Positions 11,330-22,309 are shown, counted from the stretch's first letter. The stretch: 64,000 nt of DNA from Guadua angustifolia (GCA_036346375.1 CM070511.1:1860001-1924000), one strand, 5' to 3'. Program-made: numbers and translations. Notes: generated from the sequence alone by a model not told the origin.

Positions 11330-12607
11330 TCATTGACGCAATAATCGCGTTAGTGCACACTCTCACGCATGAAAGCAGTTTCAAGACGTTTCACCGTCTT
11401 CGTCCTCTTTTCTTTTGGAAGCACATGCGTCGAACAGTGGAACAGTTTGTGGCCCACTGTATAACATGTCAACAAGCTAAGAACATCACATTGTCGCCGG
11501 CAGGAATACTTCAGCCCTTGCCAATTCCTTTGTAGGTGTGGGCTGATATCTCTATGGATTTTATTACATCACTGCCTAAATCACAAGGGAAAACAGTCCT
11601 CTTAGTGGTTGTCGACAGGTTATCTAAGTATGCGCATTTTCTCGCCCTGTCTAAGCCCTACACAGCAGTTTCGGTGGCAAAGGTCTTCTTTGATCAAGTC
11701 ATCAGACTACATGGGATTCCTGAGTCCATAGTTTCCGATCGGGATCCGGTCTTCTTAAGTTCATTTTGGCAAGATTTATTTCAGCGAAGTGGCACTACGC
11801 TCCTGTTCTCTTCCTCTTACCATCTGCAAACGGATGGCCAAACGGAGGTAGTAAATTGCACAATCAAGATGTATTTGAGATGTTTGGTGGCTGATCATCC
11901 TTCGACTTGGGTGAAGTGGTTGCCATGGGCCGAATTTTGCTACAATACATCATTTCATTCCAGTTTGAAGATGACTCCATTTTAATTAGTTTATGGGCGC
12001 TCACCACCATCTCTTCTTCCGTATCAACAAGGCATGTCAGTCATTGATTCTATTGATCGTCGATGGTCGATCGAGATATACTTCGCCAAGCTAGACAAAG
12101 ATTTGGTCCAAAGCAAAAGCAGAATGAAGCAAAAGTATGATGAACATCATCGGGAAGTACAGTTCGACGTGGGGTCATGGGTGTGGCTTAAATTGCAGAA
12201 GATCATCAAGTTTTAGTCCGCAATCAACACTCCCATAAACTAGAACCACGTTTCTATGGACCGTTTTTGGTGGAAGGCCGTGTTGGTCCGGTTGCCTATC
12301 GATTGAAATTGGCGCCAGACGCACGTATTCATAATGTTTTTCACGTATCTCTTCTTAAGCCTTTCAAGGGAACTCCACCAGCGCAGGTTTCCTCCTTGCC
12401 AGATGATGTAGCTCTAGCAACGGATATAGCTAAGTCCGAACCATATCAATTGTTGGCGCAGCGTTTTTTGTGTGGACATCGCCAATTCTTGGTGCACTGG
12501 ACGGGCCAAACTCAGGAAGAAGCAACTTGGGTTGATGCCATCGAATTGCGTCGGGAGTATCCTCACTGTAAGCTTGAGGACAAGCTTAATTTTCAGGGGA
12601 GGAGTAA
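11330..12607 (+). pseudogene. Gypsy integrase with chromodomain-like end
   Basis: The zinc-binding region ends HCITCQQAKN. The catalytic core shows VVDRLSKYAHF (first Asp), VSDRDPVF (second Asp) and DGQTEVVN (Glu). Stops are at 11,533-11,535 and 11,983-11,985, both Gln positions in the family, and there is a frameshift near 12,215. The C-terminus has the FYGPF..IHNVFHVSLLKPF block, then a chromodomain-like RQFLVHWTGQ..ATWVD at about 12,480-12,540. The frame runs on into the 3' LTR. Confidence 0.88.
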
Positions 12608-12841
12608 TGATACACGTCAGGTCTTGGACCGTGTTTACTTCAGGAAGCAAATCAATCAGGACACAACAAAGGAAGCGTGAAGAAGTTCTTTGTACTTAGT
12701 ATTCTATAGATAGATCTTTATTTTCAGCCAATTGTAATAGGAAAGTATGGATTAGAGTCGTACTCGGACTCTGTAAGATTACTATATATTGTCGCTAGAG
12801 ATGATAAGAAAAAGACAGCTTTAGGGCAGGAGGGCGTATCA
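12608..12841 (+). repeat. Gypsy 3' LTR with 189-bp internal deletion
   Basis: 234 bp against 423 bp for the 5' copy. The junction is AGCTTT|AGGGCAGG. Termini TGATACAC..GTATCA match the 5' LTR and are followed by the GGTCC duplication at 12,842-12,846. Confidence 0.9.
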
Positions 12842-12935
12842 GGTCCCATCGCAGCATTTCGTGGGGAGGGATCAGACCTTGATCCTTAAGTTCCTTAAGC
12901 CTCCCCTCGGTGAGGATCGACTTGTCCATGGCCAT
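12842..12935 (-). pseudogene. Antisense 'gypsy-type transposon' ORF, 5' part
   Basis: ATG at 12,935-12,933 opens MAMDKSILTEGRLKELKDQ and continues to LRWD at the insertion site. The N-terminus resembles the ORF at 62,011 (KLRKSFLSAARLKELEDLG): both begin with a short basic stretch, then (T/A)xRLKEL. A minus-strand TATA box lies 116-127 bp upstream. It is split from its 3' part (7468-7677) by the gypsy insertion. Confidence 0.65.
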
Positions 12936-13050
12936 TACTTTGGGGAAGAAGAAAGGATTGAAGGCAAGAGCTCAGAAATTGCAAAGGGCTTAAGAACTTG
13001 CTTCTAAGCTCAAAGACCACAAAGGCATAAAGAATCAAAAAGGATTTACC

Positions 13051-13062
13051 CCCTTTTATATA
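13051..13062 (-). promoter_or_regulatory. TATA box for the antisense ORF
   Basis: The minus strand reads TATATAAAAGGG, a strong TATA match, about 120 bp upstream of the ATG at 12,935. Confidence 0.55.
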
Positions 13063-13070
13063 ACCTAACC

Positions 13071-14340
13071 TGTGTCAGTTTTGGACACCGTTTCAATTTC
13101 CAAGAAAGGATGAAAACTACCTTTTTTAAATAAATAATAATTGACAACGGATTCATATTCTTGAACTTGTTTTTAGATCTTTAAACTTTTCACCTCCTTT
13201 CCTTGATCATACTCTCCATCATAACTGATGGGAGAAGAAAAAAATGACGGAAGATGAAAAGTCCGCAGAGCTAAAAGAAGGATTGAAAATAATAGAGTTC
13301 GAAGATATCATAGATGTTATCCTCAAACTTTGTTTTAGATATTTAAGATTTTCACTTCCTTTCCCTGATCATACTCTTCATCGCAATTGATGAGATAAGA
13401 AGTTAATAAGGATGAGAAATGAAAAGCTTAAACAACTAAAAAAGTTCGAAAGTAATTTCCCTTGATTCAAAAATCTAAAGGTATGAAGTATACAAAGGAG
13501 GCTTTCTTCCCCTGATATATGTATTACACATTAAAGACGATATAGGTTCAGTTACCAAGAGAAGTGCACATATTTTTCGTTTATTAGTACTTAAAATAGT
13601 CAGATAATTGACGCATAACCTCATGAGGTCACAAAAGACCAAAAGCCTTGAGTAATAAACTCTTATTTCTCAAGACTTGGGGTCTAGCTGACGAGGATTA
13701 AAAGTTTGTCACTTATTTGGACCTTCAATTATTCATGACTATACTCTATTAATAGGTTTACGATACATAAAGCCCATAATATATAGAACAAAGCCCCACA
13801 CTTATCCAAACGCTTATGTCTCCAACTAATTTAGTCAAAGTGGTTAATAAACTTTGCTTCACATTGGTCATCTTCAACTAGTGAAATAGTCACTCCGACT
13901 AGTGAACTGGTCGGGGAAAAGCGGTTACCCCTGCACATGTCTCTATGCGGAGAATTATTTGATAGGTATACATAACTGCTCGGAAGTTATCTATGAAAAA
14001 GGCATCCTTAGGTGAGAAGATACCATTTGACAGGAAGACACCTCTCGATTACACAACGCCCTTATGAAGAACAACTGCAGCCTCTTCAACCGATATAAAA
14101 GGGGGGACCAATCCATGCTGTTGAGCCATCAAAGATATGAGATCTCATCTTGTCTGACTCACAACCAGAATAAGCAATAGACATCTGAGAGCATTTATTC
14201 TGTAATTTGTATACTCTGTAGAGCCTCTTGGCTAATAAAGAAGCAATCCCCATATACTGTTTTCCTCATTTTGTTTACTAGGAGCTTACAATTATATTTT
14301 CGTAAGATTGATTAAGGGATCCTAGGTCTTAGACATCAAC
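13071..14340 (+). repeat. Probable LTR, plus orientation
   Basis: Non-coding block with a plus-strand TATAAAA at 14,094-14,100, followed about 150 bases later by an AATAAAG-type signal (14,237). This is the layout of U3-R-U5. Borders are approximate (a TG near 13,072 and CA near 14,340). It follows an antisense ORF, the same order seen in the other Tat-like elements here. It contains a diverged duplication of about 170 bp: 13,156-13,320 resembles 13,328-13,480. Confidence 0.4.
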
Positions 14341-15030
14341 AATATCTCAATCATCTAGGCAAGTTTTAAACAAGATCTCAGACTCTCTCGAGAAACCGGT
14401 AGATCTTTTCTTGACTTGTTTGAAGGGTGTTTCTTTGAGGTTCTTACTTCCTGTGACATGTGGAAGATTATCTTGATCACTAAATCCCTATGAGTAAACT
14501 CAGGGTAAAGTTTATGAGTTTATTATAGTCTTGGTGCAACCTTCCTTTAAACTAAAAAGGTTATAACTTTGACATTAATCCTGACATCCATAAAAATGTG
14601 CATGCAAAGTTTAATGAGATTTGATTCAACCAATCTAAAGTTGTCTTCTTGTTTTTAAAATCGTGCTTTTGCACAGTTCTGGCTTGACTGAGCTTTTTGG
14701 TTGACTCTTTTAGCTAGAATAGTGGCTTGAATTTTTTAGGAGAATTTTTTTTTTACTCTTATTGAACCGCCCCCGTTTTCGGTCCTTCAGATATCAGTTT
14801 GATTGATCAAATACCATGGAATAAGAATCGCATGAAAAGGAATTGCGAAGAGAAGTTCAGTTTATTCGATCACGAGGAACTCCCGATTTAGGTATAATCG
14901 CATTCGAGGCAATAACTATTGAATACTCGATCACTTGCCAAGAGAGTATAAGTGTAATTGATCATATAAACCTATCAGCACATTTTTGCAAGACAATCAT
15001 GCAAAAGACAGAAGAAACACAAAGCGGCTC
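14341..15030. other. No gene recognised
   Basis: AT-rich sequence with a 64-codon open frame at 14,843-15,037 that has no motif or promoter support. Possibly LTR-element leader or intergenic DNA. Confidence 0.4.
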
Positions 15031-15176
15031 ACCATAGTACTCCTCTATCAAATGAAGGTTTACTACTGACTAGAAGCACTCTGGATATACCCAGATCTGT
15101 CTCACTGTCATGAATGACACTAGAAGAAGAGACTCCCAGAGCTTGAGGTTTCAGGGGAAATAAAAGAGAACAGAAT

Positions 15177-15400
15177 TCATAATGAGAGACAAGAGAAGTG
15201 TATATTTTGAGTTTTACATCTGCATAGTAGTCCAACAAAATCTTCGGAGTACCAGCTCGTCTTCCTTGAGCAGCAAGCACTATGCAGTGGTGCCCCACGG
15301 TTGGTTCCCACATCAACATAAGCTCCTCTAGAAAGCAGCAATTCTGTCGTTTCACATTTCCCTGAATAAAACACATGGAAAACTGAAGGTCGGAATTTTT
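15177..15400 (-). pseudogene. Ankyrin-repeat gene fragment
   Basis: On the minus strand a splice-acceptor-like TTTATTCAG precedes GKCETTELLLSRGAYVD, then GAPLH. After a frame change it continues AQGRRAGTPKILLDYYADV. This is the ankyrin pattern of a helix pair ending LLL..GA.V(D/N) and (T/A)PLH starting the next repeat. About two repeats remain. Plant ankyrin proteins of this kind have many such exons; no others were found here. The frameshift suggests a pseudogene fragment or an isolated exon of a decayed gene. Confidence 0.55.
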
Positions 15401-15940
15401 TTTAGATAAAGGAATAAATCCAGCCTCTGCAATTGCACACAGCCAATCGAAGGTCGGAATGAACAAATTATTTTGTGATGAACCTAGTTTCAATGGCTAG
15501 AGAAAAAGAATGTATGAAAAATATTCTGATAGAAGATCGACAATTGGTAGAATAAACATGACATGGCCAACAAACAATAATATCACTCTGCAATGAGTAC
15601 ATGGAATTTTACATTGCTGGGGCAGGAAAGTGCAAAGTAATATGTTAAAGATGTTGTACCTTTTAACTACGCACTTTCTGATGGACATGAGGAGTGTACT
15701 AATTCTGACCAGGCTAGATTTGGTTTGTGTTTAACCCAAAAAAAAAAAAAAAAAACGGGGAATGACCACGTAGTGCGGTCTGACATTTGACAAGTTACAC
15801 CATTAACCTTTTACAACAGGCCTTGTTAGTTCTTGATTAAGTCAGCTGTTGTTGTCTGCATTTCTCTCTTGGGGTTTTTTTTCCCATTAAAGGTCATCCG
15901 ACATAAAATCTGATGCTACATGGTAGTTATCAGCACATAA

Positions 15941-16285
15941 GGGCATATACAACAGTAATTAATGAGCCGTTTGCAAGTTGTCACGTAATCTTTATCATCC
16001 TATATGGCATAGAATTAATGAGGAGAGAGGCGCTTGCCGTCTCTTCGCGAGAGGACGGCAGTGGCCCGTGCTCCAATGCAAAACGACGGCTCCGTCGCCC
16101 GTTGTAGGAAAGAAGCCGTCTATATACTTATGCTTGATCACGGTAATTTATGGGCCCATGCATAAATTAATTAGTTTATAGACTGCCTGACAGACAAGCC
16201 ATTGTAGAAGTTGTCTGTTTTGTTGTCTTTATGCGACATGGCATACACTTACAGACAACAGGTGTCTAGACTGTTGTACATGCCC
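15941..16285. mobile_element. MITE with TAA target duplication (PIF/Harbinger-like)
   Basis: The left end reads GGGCATATACAACAG and the right end, reversed, GGGCATGTACAACAG: 14 of 15 bases match. TAA directly precedes (15,938-15,940) and follows (16,286-16,288) the element, as expected of Tourist/PIF-Harbinger MITEs. It is 345 bp with no coding capacity. Confidence 0.75.
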
Positions 16286-16289
16286 TAAG

Positions 16290-17050
16290 GAAGGCGATGG
16301 TGACGACTGTTACAGGAAGCTAACATATTCCCTAATTAATTCAACTGACAAAAGATGGCCAGATGTTTCTTGCAGCTAAGCACTTCAGGTTAAAGCAGGA
16401 TGAGTGGCAGATGAGTAACCAACATTGTAATATCCTAAGGGAGCATCAGGGACCAAACCAAGATATCATACTCAACTCGGGGTATAGGAATGATACCCAT
16501 TCGACAGTCTTCCTGACTATTCCTTCAAATAAAAAGGCAACATCTAATCTTGTCCTCCTATTTTATAGTTTATACCTTTTGATGCAGAAATATGAAGAGG
16601 AGTAGGCTCTTTTCCATGTCTATTTGGATCCTGCTGAAGATCTTTGTGTTGGACGGTCGCGATTACAACAGGTTTCTCAGATGATCGATCCTTTTCAAAC
16701 ATCGTCATTCTTGCAGTATACTATGATCTTCATTCACATCATGCGAGTGGTGTTGAACAGCATATCAGGCCTCTCCCCAGATATAATGGGCATCGACTGA
16801 TGAACACACAAAAGCAACGCCACATTTCCAAATGTTCTAACCGTAAGAATCAGCAATACGCACGGCGCAGACCATATGATACTCCTCTGGCTATGACTTT
16901 CTCTAAACTCAAACAACCCTACATGACCTGAGGCAGAGAGAAGATATGCATCAGTTTTTTCTAACATGACCATTCCCTGACGTAGTTACCGGCATCATTA
17001 CAAACATATTATATAAACCACAGAAGAACAGATGCCTCCAAATACTGTAA
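16290..17050. other. No gene recognised
   Basis: Contains several short open frames (for example 16,363-16,605) without motifs or splice support. It lies between the MITE and the 3' end of the RING gene. Confidence 0.4.
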
Positions 17051-17347
17051 TTGCACAGCCCGCTCCTCATGAGCGTCGAATCAAAAGTATACATGGTATT
17101 ATTGTTCTAGTTCATCCAAACAGTGCTTTCAAATTATTCATGAATCAAGAAAACTGCAGTACACAAATGCTCCACAGGACCACATCTAAATAGGTATATA
17201 CAGGGATTCTATGAACACTTAACGCAAACGCGCCACTCGATTTAGATTAGGTCGTCTATGGAGGAGGCAGGATTAGCACAAAGCATCCGAGAGTAATACG
17301 ACAATCGTTTCTATTATGATGACCATGGCAATATGAAATCAACAAAC

Positions 17348-18042
17348 CTAGAACGAGATGAGGCTTGCAATCACAAGAAAGCCAACCAGGATGAGCAGCG
17401 CCTTCAGGTACACATCTGCCTGCTGCTGCTGCTGCCCAGGCGGTCCATGTCGGGGAGCAGCATGAGCGTGTCCAGCATGCCCGCCGTGGAAAGCATGCCC
17501 ATGGCCATATCCATATCCATAGGGGAACCCAGCAGGCTGCCCATAGGCAGTTGCATCTGGGAATCCATGCACTTGGAAGCTCAGCAGCGGGAAGAGACCC
17601 CCAAATGCAGCTGAGAATGTGTAATTCCCCCACCGTGCATTGGCCAACGGGATGCCTCCGCCCATAAACCACGGGCTCGGATTGGCATTGGGGAATTGGT
17701 TGTTAGGATCAGGCTGCGGAGCTGTGGCAGGCCTCTGTCCAGCCGGTCGGTGCGGAATATCAGCCCCAGGGACGTTCTTTGACCTTGGGTCGACACGGTC
17801 CTTGCCACGGCCATACAGGGGGACAAGCTTGTCCTCCTCGACGACAGCCTTGCACACCGGGCACTCCGTGAGTGCGAGTGGATGTGCAGCCACTTGTAAA
17901 GGCATGGCCAGCAGAAGAGGTGCCCGCAGAGTGTTACGATAGGCTCCTGTGGCAGCTCAAAGCATATGTTGCACTCGAAGCTCCCCCCAGCATCGGCGCC
18001 ACTGCTGCTGCCGCTTGTCGATTCCCCAACGTTTGTTGCCAT
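17348..18042 (-). CDS. RMA: RMA-type membrane-anchored RING E3 ubiquitin ligase (one frameshift)
   Basis: ATG at 18,042, stop at 17,350-17,348, about 231 residues if the frame is continuous. The RING-HC domain (residues 24-64) shows C24, C27, C39, H41, C44, C47, C61 and C64. A Pro/Gly/His-rich middle is followed by a single C-terminal hydrophobic segment (YLKALLILVGFLVIASLISF), the tail anchor that places RMA ligases in the ER membrane. Family members ubiquitinate ER and plasma-membrane clients such as aquaporins. The frame breaks near 17,865-17,868: GAGTGCCCG should follow CGG with one more G to give REC-PVC, so the break lies between R59 and the last two zinc ligands. The break is at a G run, so a sequence error is possible; if real the ligase is dead. 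The upstream TTG at 18,075 is not used, because it falls in a splice acceptor. Confidence 0.9.
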
Positions 18043-18069
18043 ATTGGGCGTTGTTGGAACAAAGATGAA

Positions 18070-18912
18070 CTGCAAGGGATGAAATCAGTGCAATCATCAG
18101 CAACACGGAGTAGGCATGCTGAAACAAGAAACGGCTTGTAAACTGTAATGAATGTTACCAGCCAGATGTAGGCTATCAGTAGAGATAGCCAGCTTTTTTT
18201 TATTTTTGTACCAGGAATATAAATGTACAATCCACTATGCCGGATAGGAAACTGACAAATCTATGCTCAGACAGGCTCAAAACGCTAACAAATCTACAGA
18301 AGAGAGATCAGTCAAGAGTTGACAGTTGGTTGTGGTTAGCAATCAATCTCATAAACGGAAGGTCAAACTCGAACGGTTGGCACTAGGAAGAATGAAATCA
18401 TATACAAGAACAAGAAGAAAAAAATTGGTGTGAGTTAACTGACTTTTACGGGCAAACCAGTAGCTAGTTACATTAGGAAATGAAAAATCCCCAACCCTTT
18501 GTTTCCCCAGAGACGCGGCACCGCCTATGAGATCTGAATGAAGCTCAACAAGAGCACCTAGAAGATTGAGATTGCAGCACGAATCGAACAATAACTCAAA
18601 TCAAAACTGAACTGAACTGGTACCACCAACCCTAGATCGCCTCCAAGTAAAAACGCGATAATGAACACATAAGAAGTCAAATTCGACAAAATTCACGGGG
18701 CAAGGAGCATGTAAAACTCGAGAATCCCCCACTCGGCCACTCCACGGACAGATCACCGGGGCCGACGGGAAGATAAGGCATCTCGATCCAATCGGCACGC
18801 CAAGCCCTACGGTCAGTCGGGCGCGGAACCAGCGATCTGGGCTAAGCGAGCGCAGTCAAGCTGCGAATCGCGAGGAAGCTAGCCCGAGAATGGGGAGAAG
18901 CAGAGAGATTAC
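18070..18912 (-). other. Intron in the 5' UTR of the RMA gene (predicted)
   Basis: The minus strand shows a donor GTAATC at 18,912-18,907 after GCCGCCG, and an acceptor CCTTGCAG ending at 18,070, 28 bases before the ATG. The region between is AT-rich with no coding signal. A GC-rich first exon (about 18,913-18,985) would be the untranslated leader. The layout is common in plant RMA genes, but no transcript evidence is available. Confidence 0.6.
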
Positions 18913-18989
18913 CGGCGGCGAAGAGCAGGGGCGGCGAGGCGAGCGAGAAGCTTCGAAGAAGATGATCCAAAAGACTTCAGTTCAAAGGG

Positions 18990-19866
18990 GAAAGAAAAAC
19001 ATTAAGCCCTCCAAACAAATCAACTTTTAGGTATAAGTCAAGCCACGAATAAGTTATAAATAGCAAAAGTCAAAATTTAGGGTCAACGTTATTTTAAAAC
19101 TTATTGTTAACGTGAGAAAAGAAAGGTATTGTTAATTTGAGGCTACTCTTACTTACCGATTCATCACTGAGAACACGTACACTGTTGACAAATGTCGCCC
19201 CTCATTTCACTTCTCTTCTCTTTCTCTTTCCCAACGTTTCTCTGACGCGTAAAATTTTGTTTCGAAACTTTCGGATGAATTCAATCAAAAACTTTCGATT
19301 AAAAAAATATCGATTTAAACTTTTAAAAATGATTAAAAAAATACTTCCCACTTCAAAATTTCGGAGGAATTTGTAAATAAAAGTATTTTTAAGTTTGATG
19401 GGAAAGTGAAGCGGGTGCCGTCAAATGTGAGAAAGTACTTGAAGGGGAAGTGAAGTGTGGAAAAGCAGGAGGAGAAGAAGAAATTAGACAGCAGTTTACG
19501 ACGGAATTAATGCTCCATCCATCCGTTCGATCTAGAAGAGCGGAACGGGCGGTCATGCCGTATTCATCACGCTTAATTAGCTTAAAGACGTACGTACTCT
19601 ATATATGTGCGTATGGTAATCCACAGCCTACGGGTTTGAAAAACAATGGAAGAATATATAGAATGTGCATTCCTAGTCTCAAACCAAACCAATAATTCCT
19701 GGAAGCAACGCATGCATCATGTCAAAATCACCACCACTATCACATGCATCTCTGCCTCTGTACAAATCTTACGGTTTTTTTTATTCTTAAATCACGTAAA
19801 ATTAATTAAGGACACATGCCGTACGTATCTGAGTTCCGGACAGAGCCGGCGAGCCATCTGCCATCT
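18990..19866. other. Upstream region of RMA; diverged inverted repeat
   Basis: No gene seen. ACAAATGTCGCCCCTCATTT near 19,189 and the reverse of sequence near 19,405-19,430 look like degenerate terminal inverted repeats of a roughly 250-bp element, but with many mismatches and no clear target duplication. Confidence 0.3.
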
Positions 19867-20052
19867 TCACTTCTTGATCTTCTTCTTCAGTTCGTCCATC
19901 TCATCGGTCAAAACTGGTCTGCAGATCATGAGGGCCACTGGAACTAGCTCCAGAAATCTTTTCCACGGATCGACGTCGATCTTGTGGGCAGCGAGCCTCT
20001 GCCCCTGAGTCAAAAACCCCGACGATGAAACGCTCGTGACAAAGTGATCCAT
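19867..20052 (-). CDS. Hypothetical small protein (61 aa)
   Basis: ATG at 20,052, TGA at 19,869-19,867. The protein begins MDHFVTSVSSSGFLTQGQRL and ends in a lysine-rich tail (ELKKKIKK). GC-rich third positions contrast with the AT-rich flanks, which favours coding. A minus-strand TATAAATAG lies at 20,254-20,246, about 195 bp upstream. No family is recognised. It could be the last exon of a larger, lost gene. Confidence 0.4.
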   Translation of the reverse strand: MDHFVTSVSSSGFLTQGQRLAAHKIDVDPWKRFLELVPVALMICRPVLTDEMDELKKKIKK

Positions 20053-20245
20053 CGTCGATCCTGAATCCAACACGTGTGTATGTTCGACATGTCGAAGTTG
20101 TCTATGGTCGGGACATAGGTCCCTATCAAGATTACCGGAAAATAAAATAATAAGAGAATACAATCAGGCAGAGAATTTAATATTGTCGACAGAAAAAAAA
20201 ATGTTACATGAACAAATTTAATGAGTTTTGGGCATACAAACCACC

Positions 20246-20254
20246 CTATTTATA
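20246..20254 (-). promoter_or_regulatory. TATA box upstream of the 61-aa ORF
   Basis: TATAAATAG on the minus strand in otherwise AT-rich but non-repetitive sequence. Confidence 0.4.
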
Positions 20255-20259
20255 CTGCT

Positions 20260-21100
20260 ACAGGCACCTTTTATCTTCACACATATGTCTTCGTCGGGTT
20301 TTGACCGTCCGTCGTGTCTTTTGATCTAACGTTCTGTCTCTTAGCCAACCATCATAAGTTGTCAGATACTCTAATAACTACTATCACGTTAATCATGTGG
20401 TAAACTGTCTATGTCCCAGCCACTTTACCTCGTCGAGGCTTATAGAAACGTATGCTTAGTCATTTATAGAAATATATGGATCCACTTTTTATTAAAAAAT
20501 ATTGACTGGGACCAAGAAACTGACAAAAAAATAACCATCGTCATTCGTCAGAAAAGAAGAAAAAAAACACACCATTGTCAAATGCATCTCTAGCTCTGTT
20601 CAGATACAGTACTACTATTTGCCTGTTCTGTTTTTACAAAGGGAAGCATAAAAAGACTCGCATCACATATATAAGCACTGTCAACTTCTGAGGAGTACTT
20701 GTGGTCAACGCGATAGCAGTGTGATCATATCACTGTGTGATGTATGGACGGCATGCAATATAATTGTACTCGCACTATTATTAAGTTGGTCATCGACCGA
20801 TCCAAAGACTGAATCGCGGCCACAAGACCAAACAAACAAGTGGACACGGCGAGTTTGGAGGCTGATCCTGTGGTTGCATGATGGCAGCTTCCTTGATTAA
20901 TTTGACTGATCGTTTAGTTTTGGACCTGTCTCCAACACTGGCTTGCTCGTCTTTAGCTAGATAGATCGGTAAGGAGCAGTACATACTATGAATGTTTTTG
21001 CGGCGTGATACACCGTGTACATTGTTTTTTTAGAAATAATTTTTTTTCGGCTGTGTTTTTTTAAATTTATCGAGAAAACACGTGAAATGGTTGATGGTTG
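20260..21100. other. No gene recognised
   Basis: Intergenic sequence with many stops in all frames and no recognisable repeat. Confidence 0.4.
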
Positions 21101-21112
21101 AAGGACACAAAC

Positions 21113-21350
21113 ACAACCACGTTTTTTCGCATCTATCTAGGTCCTCTCACGAAGGATCCGCGATTGCGCTAAATCGAAAGATCATTTTCGTGAAAAATAG
21201 CTGGAATGATTCAAACGTAACTACGCTCTTTTTTCGGTATTTATTTAGAGTCTTTTCACGAAAAATTCGTAAGTTTTCTAAACCAGAAGCTCTTTTTTCG
21301 TAAAAAACAGCTAGAAGGACCTACACGTAATTACGTATTTTTAGAGATCT
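21113..21350. repeat. Diverged tandem repeat, about 110-bp unit
   Basis: Two full units and a partial third. Each shows ..CGTTTTTTCG / CTCTTTTTTCG, then TCTAGGTC or TTAGAGTC, TCACGAA, TTCGTGAAAAATAGCT or TTCGTAAAAAACAGCT, GGAA or AGAA, and ACGTAA. The units start near 21,113, 21,222 and 21,330. Non-coding. Confidence 0.6.
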
Positions 21351-21770
21351 AAACGTGAAAAAACAAAAAGAGCCAAGCCGACTCGTACGCAGCTCAGCTT
21401 AAAACGCTGAGAACACACGAAACCTTCAATCTTTATTTAAGGTATTATTACTAGTAGGGCATCTGCATATAATACCCCATTAAAGCTTGCAAGGTTAACG
21501 CAAGGAGCTTGTCCACGTGTTAAGCGGCAATTTTCCAAAAAGTCCATCCGCTTTCTCCAAATTACGATAGGTCCCAATTTACAAAATGGTCCTTTATAAT
21601 TTTTGTGAGGTGAAGAAAAATTTTCCGGATTATGCTTTGGGTCCTGGTTTGTTACTTTACTAAAAGATGCACCGTTAAATGCTAATCGCGAACGAGTCCT
21701 TTTCTAATTTTTCGATAGCGGTCGGGTCCAAAAATATAACAAATAGGTCCGCGCTTTTACGTCGAAGTCC

Positions 21771-21945
21771 TTTCTCCGCTTTTCTCGGAAAAATATTTCG
21801 CGTTCCTCGCTTTTCTCGGAAAAATGTTTTTGTGCTCCGCTTTTCCTCCGAAAAAAATTCATTTTTTCCGAAAAATGTTTTCGATCCGCTTTTCCTCGTT
21901 TTTCCAAAAAATGTTTTGTAGTCCGTTTTTCTCCGAAAAAAATAC
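21771..21945. repeat. Short imperfect tandem repeat around TCCGCTTTTCTCGGAAAAAT
   Basis: Five units of about 29-48 bp, each with a CCGCTTTTC(T/C)TC core followed by a C(G)GAAAAA(A/T) arm and ATGTTTT. Each unit can fold into a small hairpin. It generates long mirror open frames that are not genes. Confidence 0.6.
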
Positions 21946-22188
21946 AAATTTATTTTTAGCTGGCGCGTGCTGCCGCCTTCTTATCTAGTATCTTTGACGA
22001 CCTGCAAGGCTGCAACTCGATCGCCAGTTGAACCGGAACGGATGGTATACGTCGAATAATCCACCATCGTGTAAAGCTAGCTACCTCCGAAATGTCTTGT
22101 TCAATTAATGCTGCAGTAGCCAGCAGTCGGCCAGCACTCAGCAGTACGTAGTCGATCGTCGTCATCGTCTCGTCGACACCCTTTTCAT

Positions 22189-22208
22189 TCTCTCTCTCTC
22201 TCTCTCTC
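22189..22208. repeat. (TC)n microsatellite
   Basis: Ten uninterrupted TC dinucleotides. Confidence 0.9.
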
Positions 22209-22309
22209 CTGTTCTTCGTCGCGGTCGACGTGCTAGCTTTTCCTCTTTCTTCCTCGTTTTGCTCCGTAGGGACGACCACGCACGTCTCCATCCATCGACG
22301 GCCGGCCGG

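Larger units (their letters stand above)
7678..12841 (+). mobile_element. Ty3/gypsy chromovirus, complete but inactive
   Basis: A 5164-bp element with LTRs starting TGATACAC and ending CGTATCA, a Met-tRNA-type PBS, gag, protease, RT, RNase H, integrase and a C-terminal chromodomain-like segment. The gene order and chromodomain place it among chromoviruses (Reina/Tcn1-like by feel). A perfect 5-bp duplication (GGTCC) flanks it. It inserted into the antisense ORF now seen as two halves. At least six in-frame stops and two frameshifts make it inactive. Confidence 0.92.

Noticed and set aside
21675..21947. Open frames on both strands rich in Lys/Arg/Ser/Phe
   Set aside because: They are by-products of the TCCGCTTTTC tandem repeat; no start context or motif.
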